Assembly: GCA_030837785.1 (NCBI GenBank)
Contig: JAUQYA010000048.1
Span: 1 to 18,308, forward strand
Direction of reading: 5' to 3'
Length of the DNA stretch: 18,308 bases
Source: Albidovulum sp.
GTDB lineage: Bacteria; Pseudomonadota; Alphaproteobacteria; Rhodobacterales; Rhodobacteraceae
The notes beneath the pieces were generated by a model. It saw only the letters and a program-made list of their open reading frames with translations. It ran no database searches and was not told the DNA's origin. Each line of letters starts with the position of its first letter. The first letter of the stretch is position 1. Of the stretch, positions 14,158 to 18,308 are shown in pieces. A program made the position numbers and the translations under genes.

Positions 14158-14700
14158 ATGGCCATCGCAGGACGCACGCCTCTGTCACGCCTGATGCGGG
14201 CGGCGCGGTCGTTCCTCGATCCCGGAGTGTTCCTGCATCCGTTCCGGCTGATCCACTATTATGGCTACACCCATGTGAAGGAACGGCGGAAGCTGACGCT
14301 CGGCCGCGACGTGCGGATCGCGCCGAACGTGTCGCTTGCCCATGCCGAGCGGATCGAACTGGGCGATCAGGTGCAGATCGGCGCGCGATGTTCGCTCTGG
14401 GCCGGCAAGACCACAAGCCGCATTCGCGTCGGCGCGCGCACGACCTTCGGGCCGGAGTGTTTCGTGACGGCGGCCGATTACGGGCTCGCCGCGGGCAGGC
14501 GGATCACCGACCAGGAAATGGTGGAACGCGACATCACGATCGGCCAGGACTGCTGGATCGGCGCGCGCGCGATCCTGACTGCGGGCATCACCATCGGCGA
14601 TGGCGCCGTGATCGGTGCGGGGTCCGTCGTCACCCGCGACGTGCCCCCGGGCGCGATCGCCGTGGGCGTGCCCGCGAAGGTGGTGAAGATGCGCGCCTGA
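14158..14700 (+). CDS. LbetaH (hexapeptide-repeat) acyltransferase
   Basis: A 180-aa left-handed beta-helix acyltransferase of the WcaF/maltose-acetyltransferase/CatB-like group, probably adding an acetyl or similar group to an EPS sugar. Hexapeptide repeats are clear (for example IELGDQVQIGARCSL and ITIGQDCWIGARAILTAGITIGDGAVIGAGSVV), and the protein ends in the family's AVGVPAKVV motif. The N-terminal HPFRLIHYYGYTHV stretch is not part of the repeats. The usual catalytic His region is occupied by VTAADYG (about 103-109), with no histidine there; some sugar acyltransferases of this shape also lack it. AGGAG six bases before ATG 14158 is a strong ribosome site. It is convergent with the flippase gene, five bases apart. 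Confidence 0.85.
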   Translation: MAIAGRTPLSRLMRAARSFLDPGVFLHPFRLIHYYGYTHVKERRKLTLGRDVRIAPNVSLAHAERIELGDQVQIGARCSLWAGKTTSRIRVGARTTFGPECFVTAADYGLAAGRRITDQEMVERDITIGQDCWIGARAILTAGITIGDGAVIGAGSVVTRDVPPGAIAVGVPAKVVKMRA

Positions 14701-14705
14701 GGCGC

Positions 14706-16115
14706 TCAACCCAGGCGGAGGCGGCGCCAGAGATAGCCCCTGAGGGCAGACATGGAAAACAGCGCCGCCAGGCAGAAGAAGGCGACGAACCACCGGGTCC
14801 AGCCCAGTTGGGCGACAAGACCGGTCTGCGGCGGGTAGTAATGCGCCTCCATCAGCGCCGCCGCACAGGCGAAGGCCGAGAGCGCCGAGGGCAGGACGAG
14901 GGGCGACAGCGGCAGCCCGGTGCGTTTCGCGGCGAGCCGGATCGAGACGAGATAGCCGACGACCTCGGCCGCGAGCGCGATGTGGATCACCGTCAGCACA
15001 TCGCCCGAGCGGATGACCGCATACCACGAGACCGGAAGCGACAGGACGCGGATCAGGTTCCCCGCCGCCGCGTTGCCCGAGCGTTCCTTGGCCAGCGCCA
15101 CGGTCGACCCGCCGGTCTTGGCCACGCGGACCGCCTGCATCACGCTCATCGGCACGAGGATGTCGAGGATCGAGACGTATTTCGGCCCGAGGAGGAGGTG
15201 GATCACAGGCCCGCCAAGAAGCACGATCCCGAGGACCAGCACGATGCCGATCGCAAGCCCGGCCTCGACCGCGGCGGTGCCATACCAGCGGAACGACTCC
15301 TCTCGGTCGCGCGATGTCGTGAGTTGCGGCAGAAAGAGCGACTGGGTCGCCCCGGCCAGGACCAGCGTCGGCGTCAGCGTCAGGGTGATCGCCATCGAGA
15401 AGACCGCGAGCTGGCTCATCCCCAGCTCGCGGCCGACGATCAGCCGTTCGCCGTTGAAGACGCCGAACAGGAGGACGCCGTTGAGGAGAAGCGGCCAGCC
15501 GAAGACGGTGGCGCGGCGGATCAGGGCAAAGTCGAAGTTGAGCGCGTAGCGCCGTTCCGCCATCAGATGCGACAGGAGCACCATCGCGCCGGACTGGATG
15601 AAGAGCGAGACGAGCATGATCCGGTAGTCGCCGTAGAGAAGCGCCAGCGGCCAGAGCGCGAGGACCGAGACCAGGGGCGGGATCGCCTGGGTCACGATCC
15701 AGGGCCGGAAGTTCAGGTGCCGCTTCAGCCGGTGCATGTCGAAATGCTGCAACCCGTTCACCAGCGGGATGAAGGCGATGACCTGATAGGCCCAGGCGAC
15801 ATGCTCGACGCCAAGAAACCGCGCATAGGGAATGGCGATGGCGAAGAGGACAAGGCTCGAGGTCACGCCCCTGAGGACCTGGAAGCCCTGCATCGCCTTC
15901 TGCACATGGGGATCGTCGCCGTCACGGTCGACCACGATCATCTGGTTCAGCCCGAGGTAGGACAGCATCTCGACAATCGACATGGCGACGGCGAAGGTCG
16001 AGGCGATGCCGTAGTCCTCGGGGCTGACGAGGCGGGCGATGATGAGGTTGCGGACCAGCAGCAGGGCCGAACCGAAGGCGTTGCCCGAAACGAGCAGGAA
16101 GGCTTTTCTCAGCAT
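14706..16115 (-). CDS. Wzx-type lipid-linked oligosaccharide flippase
   Basis: Integral inner-membrane protein of 469 aa with about 12 hydrophobic helices, of the polysaccharide biosynthesis/MOP exporter family. The N-terminus LLVRNLIIARLVSPEDYGIAST (about 19-40) carries the typical arginine and S-P-x-D-Y-G signature. A central loop carries QLTTSRDREE and a second hydrophobic half follows. It is expected to move undecaprenyl-linked repeat units across the inner membrane. The start ATG 16115 is chosen because the protein then begins directly at the first helix; the open frame runs further to 16370 but that part is not protein-like. The ribosome site is weak. It faces the acyltransferase end to end and is the last EPS gene on this side. 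Confidence 0.87.
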   Translation of the reverse strand: MLRKAFLLVSGNAFGSALLLVRNLIIARLVSPEDYGIASTFAVAMSIVEMLSYLGLNQMIVVDRDGDDPHVQKAMQGFQVLRGVTSSLVLFAIAIPYARFLGVEHVAWAYQVIAFIPLVNGLQHFDMHRLKRHLNFRPWIVTQAIPPLVSVLALWPLALLYGDYRIMLVSLFIQSGAMVLLSHLMAERRYALNFDFALIRRATVFGWPLLLNGVLLFGVFNGERLIVGRELGMSQLAVFSMAITLTLTPTLVLAGATQSLFLPQLTTSRDREESFRWYGTAAVEAGLAIGIVLVLGIVLLGGPVIHLLLGPKYVSILDILVPMSVMQAVRVAKTGGSTVALAKERSGNAAAGNLIRVLSLPVSWYAVIRSGDVLTVIHIALAAEVVGYLVSIRLAAKRTGLPLSPLVLPSALSAFACAAALMEAHYYPPQTGLVAQLGWTRWFVAFFCLAALFSMSALRGYLWRRLRLG

Positions 16116-16388
16116 TTTTGCCCGTCTCGACGGTGACCGCTCGGGCGGTGTTTTCGGGCCGATCGGCCGATTTCGCAAGCGTTGACTTGGATTGCCCGCC
16201 GCGACGCGCGGGCGGAAGGCATTGATTGGGCGAAAGTCCGCTTCCTGCGTGCATTGTCGGCGGTCCGGCAATCCGGAGACGGAGACCTGCCGTCCGTGAC
16301 CTCCAACCATGCGATCCGGGTTACGAGTCAGGTTTCCAGATTGTCGACAATCCCGAAATTTTGGCCCCACTGGTCAAGACCGGGCTGC
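16116..16388. other. Intergenic region between the EPS locus and ArfB
   Basis: A 273-bp gap without a supported gene. It holds several dyads: GGCCGATCGGCC (16157-16168), GCCCGC/GCGGGC (16194-16199 with 16208-16213) and the 14-bp palindrome at 16339-16352. It should contain the promoter of the leftward flippase gene, but no convincing -35/-10 pair is seen. It marks the border between the EPS genes and housekeeping genes. Confidence 0.5.
16339..16352. promoter_or_regulatory. 14-bp perfect palindrome, candidate operator
   Basis: GATTGTCGACAATC is perfectly self-complementary over 14 bases and lies 37 bp past the ArfB stop, about 225 bp upstream of the flippase start. The core TTGTCGACAA resembles T-x-G-T...A-C-x-A operators bound by GntR/FadR-like dimers (family knowledge), but no regulator gene is in the window. 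With no loop it is unlikely to be a terminator. Confidence 0.4.
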
Positions 16389-16811
16389 TCAGTCCTCGTC
16401 CGTGACCTTGCCGCGCAGGCCCTTCACCTCGCCCCGCTCCGCCTTGGCCTTCAGCCGCCGCCGCTCGCTTCCGGCCGTGGGCCTGGTGGCGATCCGCCGC
16501 TTCGGCGCGACGAGCGCGGCCCGGATCAGTTCGGCCAGCCGCTCGCGCGCCAGTTCGCGGTTGCGGGCCTGGCTGCGCGTCTCTTCCGCCCGGATCACAA
16601 TAGCCCCGTCCAGCGTCCAGCGACGGCCGGCCAGCCGCTTCAGACGGGACTTCACCGCTGGGGTCAGGTGCGGACTTCGCTCTGCCTCGAAGCGAAGCTC
16701 GACAGCGGTCGAGACCTTGTTCACGTTCTGCCCGCCCGGACCGGAGGCGCGCGAGAACGCCTCGGTCAGCTCCCAGTCGGCGATGGCGATGTCGTCGGTG
16801 ATGCGGAGCAT
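16389..16811 (-). CDS. arfB: Peptidyl-tRNA hydrolase ArfB (ribosome rescue)
   Basis: A 140-aa release-factor-like protein that frees peptides from ribosomes stalled without a stop codon. The GGQ motif is at residues 26-28 in SGPGGQNVNKVST, exactly where E. coli ArfB (YaeJ, also 140 aa) has it. It is followed by VIRAEETRSQARNRE and a basic C-terminal tail (RRRLKAKAERGEVKGLRGKV) that would enter the empty mRNA channel. Absence of the codon-recognition domains of true release factors, plus this tail, sets it apart from RF1/RF2. The start is ATG 16811. The much longer open frame upstream on this strand overlaps the transglycosylase gene and is a shadow. It is a housekeeping gene unrelated to the EPS locus. 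Confidence 0.93.
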   Translation of the reverse strand: MLRITDDIAIADWELTEAFSRASGPGGQNVNKVSTAVELRFEAERSPHLTPAVKSRLKRLAGRRWTLDGAIVIRAEETRSQARNRELARERLAELIRAALVAPKRRIATRPTAGSERRRLKAKAERGEVKGLRGKVTDED

Positions 16812-16949
16812 GGAACGGCCTGCGGGACGGGGACGCGCGGAGCGTGAAGGTTTCGGCCGCGCGCCGCAAGACCCGGGCGGCTGCCCCGTGCCATCGGCGA
16901 CAACCCGCGGCCGCGCGATCCGCCGGCCCGGGCGATCCGGCCATACGAA

Positions 16950-16977
16950 TTGCGCACCGTCGCCGATCCGATACGAT
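16950..16977 (+). promoter_or_regulatory. Candidate promoter of the lytic transglycosylase gene
   Basis: TTGCGC (16950-16955), a 16-bp spacer and TACGAT (16972-16977) form a plausible sigma-70-like promoter, with transcription starting near 16984, about 30 bases before the start codon. The -35 is only a partial match. This position would exclude the longer reading frame that begins at the same TTG. Confidence 0.4.
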
Positions 16978-17012
16978 GGCCCAGACCAAGAGGCAAACGG
17001 CAGAGCAGCGAG

Positions 17013-18158
17013 ATGATGATTTCCAGACGGACCTTCGGGCTTGGCATGGCGCTTTCCGGCCTTGCCGCCTGCGGCACACCCGGCGCCACGCGCCTGCGAA
17101 GCAGCGGTCCCGCCCCGCTGGCGGACGACCTGCGGCCGGTCTCCAACCCGGGCTATGACGCCTGGGTCGCCGCCTTCCGCGGCCGCGCCGGGCAATACGG
17201 GCTGAACGACGCGACCGTCGCCGCGGCCTTCCGCAGCGCCGGCTACCTGCCCGGCGTCGTCACCCGCGACCGCAACCAGACCGAGTTCAAGCGCAGCCTC
17301 GAGGACTACCTTTCCATTGCCGTCTCCGACGAACGGGTGGCCAAGGGCCGCGCCGCCTTCGCCGCGCACCGGGCGACATTTTCCGCGCTGGAAAGCCGCT
17401 ACGGCGTCGACGCAAGGATCATCGCCGCAATCTGGGGGCTGGAAAGCTTCTACGGCGAGCGGCGTGGCGATGTCCCGGTGATCTCGGCCACCTCGACGCT
17501 GGCCTATGACGGGCGGCGGGGGCAGTTCTTCGAAAGCCAGCTCGTCGCGGCGCTGAAGATCCTCCAGAACGGCGACACGACGGCCGCGCGCATGACCGGA
17601 AGCTGGGCGGGCGCGATGGGGCACACCCAGTTCATTCCGACGACCTATCTGGCCCATGCGGTCGATTTCACCGGCGACGGGCGGCGCGACATCTGGTCGG
17701 ACGACCCCACGGACGCGCTTGCCTCGACCGCGAACTACCTCGCGCAAAGCGGCTGGACCCGCGGCCTGCGCTGGGGGGGCGAGGCCGGTGCCGGCGCGCC
17801 GGCTGGAAGCGTGATCCAGCCGCAGGCCGGGGGGCCGAGCTTTGTGGTCACCGGGAATTTCGGCGCCATCAAGCGCTACAACAACTCCGATTCCTATGCG
17901 CTGGGCGTCGGGCTTCTGGCCGACCGCATCGGCGGCGCGGGGCCGTTGCGCGGCAGCTTCCCGCCCGACGCCAACGGGCTGACCAAGGCCGACCGCATCG
18001 CGCTTCAGCAGCGCCTGACCGCGCTGGGCTTCGACACCGGCGGGACCGACGGCGTGATCGGCGCCAACACCCGCAGGGCAATCGAAGCCTTCCAGCGAAG
18101 CCGCGGCCTGCCTGTCACCGGAGAGCCGTCGCTGGCGCTGCTGCGCAGCCTCGGCTGA
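17013..18158 (+). CDS. MltB-type lytic murein transglycosylase with C-terminal peptidoglycan-binding domain
   Basis: Cell-wall enzyme of 381 aa that cleaves the MurNAc-GlcNAc bond to a 1,6-anhydro product. The N-terminus has SRRTFGLGMALSGLAAC, combining a twin-arginine-like motif (R5-R6) with a lipobox (Cys20), so it looks like a Tat-exported lipoprotein. The GH103/MltB catalytic region includes IAAIWGLESFYGE with the likely catalytic Glu144, then STLAYDGRR, GSWAGAMGHTQFIPTTY, the DFTGDGRRDIW segment and ANYLAQSGW. The last 60 or so residues form a peptidoglycan-binding domain (LQQRLTALGFDTGG, TRRAIEAFQ). ATG 17013 or the adjacent 17016 are both possible, and the ribosome site is modest. It is divergent from arfB across 201 bp and functionally separate from the EPS genes. 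Confidence 0.9.
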   Translation: MMISRRTFGLGMALSGLAACGTPGATRLRSSGPAPLADDLRPVSNPGYDAWVAAFRGRAGQYGLNDATVAAAFRSAGYLPGVVTRDRNQTEFKRSLEDYLSIAVSDERVAKGRAAFAAHRATFSALESRYGVDARIIAAIWGLESFYGERRGDVPVISATSTLAYDGRRGQFFESQLVAALKILQNGDTTAARMTGSWAGAMGHTQFIPTTYLAHAVDFTGDGRRDIWSDDPTDALASTANYLAQSGWTRGLRWGGEAGAGAPAGSVIQPQAGGPSFVVTGNFGAIKRYNNSDSYALGVGLLADRIGGAGPLRGSFPPDANGLTKADRIALQQRLTALGFDTGGTDGVIGANTRRAIEAFQRSRGLPVTGEPSLALLRSLG

Positions 18159-18175
18159 GGCCCCGGAAATGGAAA

Positions 18176-18200
18176 GGGCCGTTCCGGGTGGGAACGGCCC
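18176..18200 (-). terminator. Strong hairpin terminator, probably serving a leftward transcript
   Basis: GGGCCGTTCC (18176-18185) and GGAACGGCCC (18191-18200) form a perfect 10-bp stem with a 5-base loop, 17 bp past the transglycosylase stop. On the plus strand no T-tract follows. On the minus strand the stem is followed by TTTCCATTTCC, so the T-rich side faces left. It may act on both strands, but better fits a gene or RNA entering from the right edge. Confidence 0.7.
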
Positions 18201-18308
18201 TCCGAGATCTACGGAGATGGGCCAGTTAGGGTGTCGAAGATCGACCGGCCCAGTCAGGGTTCTCAACCCTCGGGGTTGCCCTCAGGCCACGGCCCCCCTG
18301 ACTGTCCC
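18201..18308 (-). other. Structured right-edge segment, possibly the 3' end of a leftward gene or RNA
   Basis: This stretch is packed with dyads. A 9-bp inverted repeat (18251-18259 with 18296-18304) encloses two competing small hairpins sharing AACCC (18256-18270 and 18264-18278). Also present are TGGGCC/GGCCCA and CTCCG/CGGAG (18200-18216). On the minus strand one frame reads GQSGGPWPEGNPEG then TGA at 18265-18263; another stays open to a TAA at 18228-18226. I cannot tell a protein C-terminus from a non-coding RNA with the bases available. Confidence 0.35.

Noticed and set aside
14055..16136. A 693-codon rightward frame over the acyltransferase and flippase
   Set aside because: Highly charged, low-complexity translation with no domain; the two real genes explain the region.
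16950..17012. TTG start for the transglycosylase giving 21 extra residues
   Set aside because: It would bury the Tat/lipobox signal inside the protein and coincides with a likely promoter -35.
16812..18266. Leftward extension of the ArfB frame to 625 codons
   Set aside because: The extension lies antisense to the transglycosylase. ArfB is complete at 140 aa, the same as the E. coli protein.
1..18308. tRNA, rRNA, CRISPR array or insertion sequence
   Set aside because: No tRNA-like cloverleaf, regularly spaced repeats, transposase motif or terminal inverted repeats were noticed on reading either strand.

Overview
The window is GC-rich, with codon use, protein families and gene style (GTG starts, short overlaps) typical of an alphaproteobacterium. 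The most likely group is Rhodobacteraceae/Paracoccaceae. This placement rests on protein character only, mainly the exosortase-EpsI fusion of the XrtD type; no rRNA or other decisive marker is present.

About 16 kb, from the left edge to about 16.1 kb, is one exopolysaccharide (EPS) and exosortase locus. At the left, an XrtA/PEP-CTERM-type ExeA-like AAA ATPase is read leftward, and its stop overlaps the ATG of a further gene cut by the edge. A 504-bp divergent intergenic region follows. Next comes a rightward block: an initiating sugar-phosphate transferase (ExoY/WbaP C-terminal type), a TPR-repeat lipoprotein of the PEP-CTERM type, a Wza-like export protein, an outer-membrane beta-barrel protein, an exosortase fused to an EpsI domain (XrtD-like), and a rhomboid-family intramembrane protease. 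A leftward block then carries a GT2 glycosyltransferase, a secreted esterase-like/phytase-family protein, an AlgD-like GDP-mannose 6-dehydrogenase and a GT4 glycosyltransferase. A LbetaH acyltransferase (rightward) and a Wzx-type flippase (leftward) close the locus.

Taken together these describe a Wzx-type polysaccharide pathway: lipid-linked initiation, extension by GT2 and GT4, a GDP-uronate precursor from AlgD, possible acyl decoration, flipping, and export through the OPX and beta-barrel proteins. An exosortase pathway for C-terminally tagged surface proteins is woven into it. A Wzy polymerase, a Wzc/tyrosine kinase and any exosortase substrate (VPLPA/PEP-CTERM protein) are not visible in this window. 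The most striking regulatory signal is a near-perfect sigma-54 (-24/-12) promoter upstream of the GT2 gene (14069-14083, minus strand).

From about 16.4 kb the content changes to housekeeping genes: ArfB (ribosome rescue, leftward) and an MltB-type lytic transglycosylase with a Tat-type lipoprotein signal (rightward). The right edge (18176-18308) is dense in inverted repeats, including a strong terminator whose T-rich side faces left. This indicates that a leftward gene or RNA enters from beyond the window.
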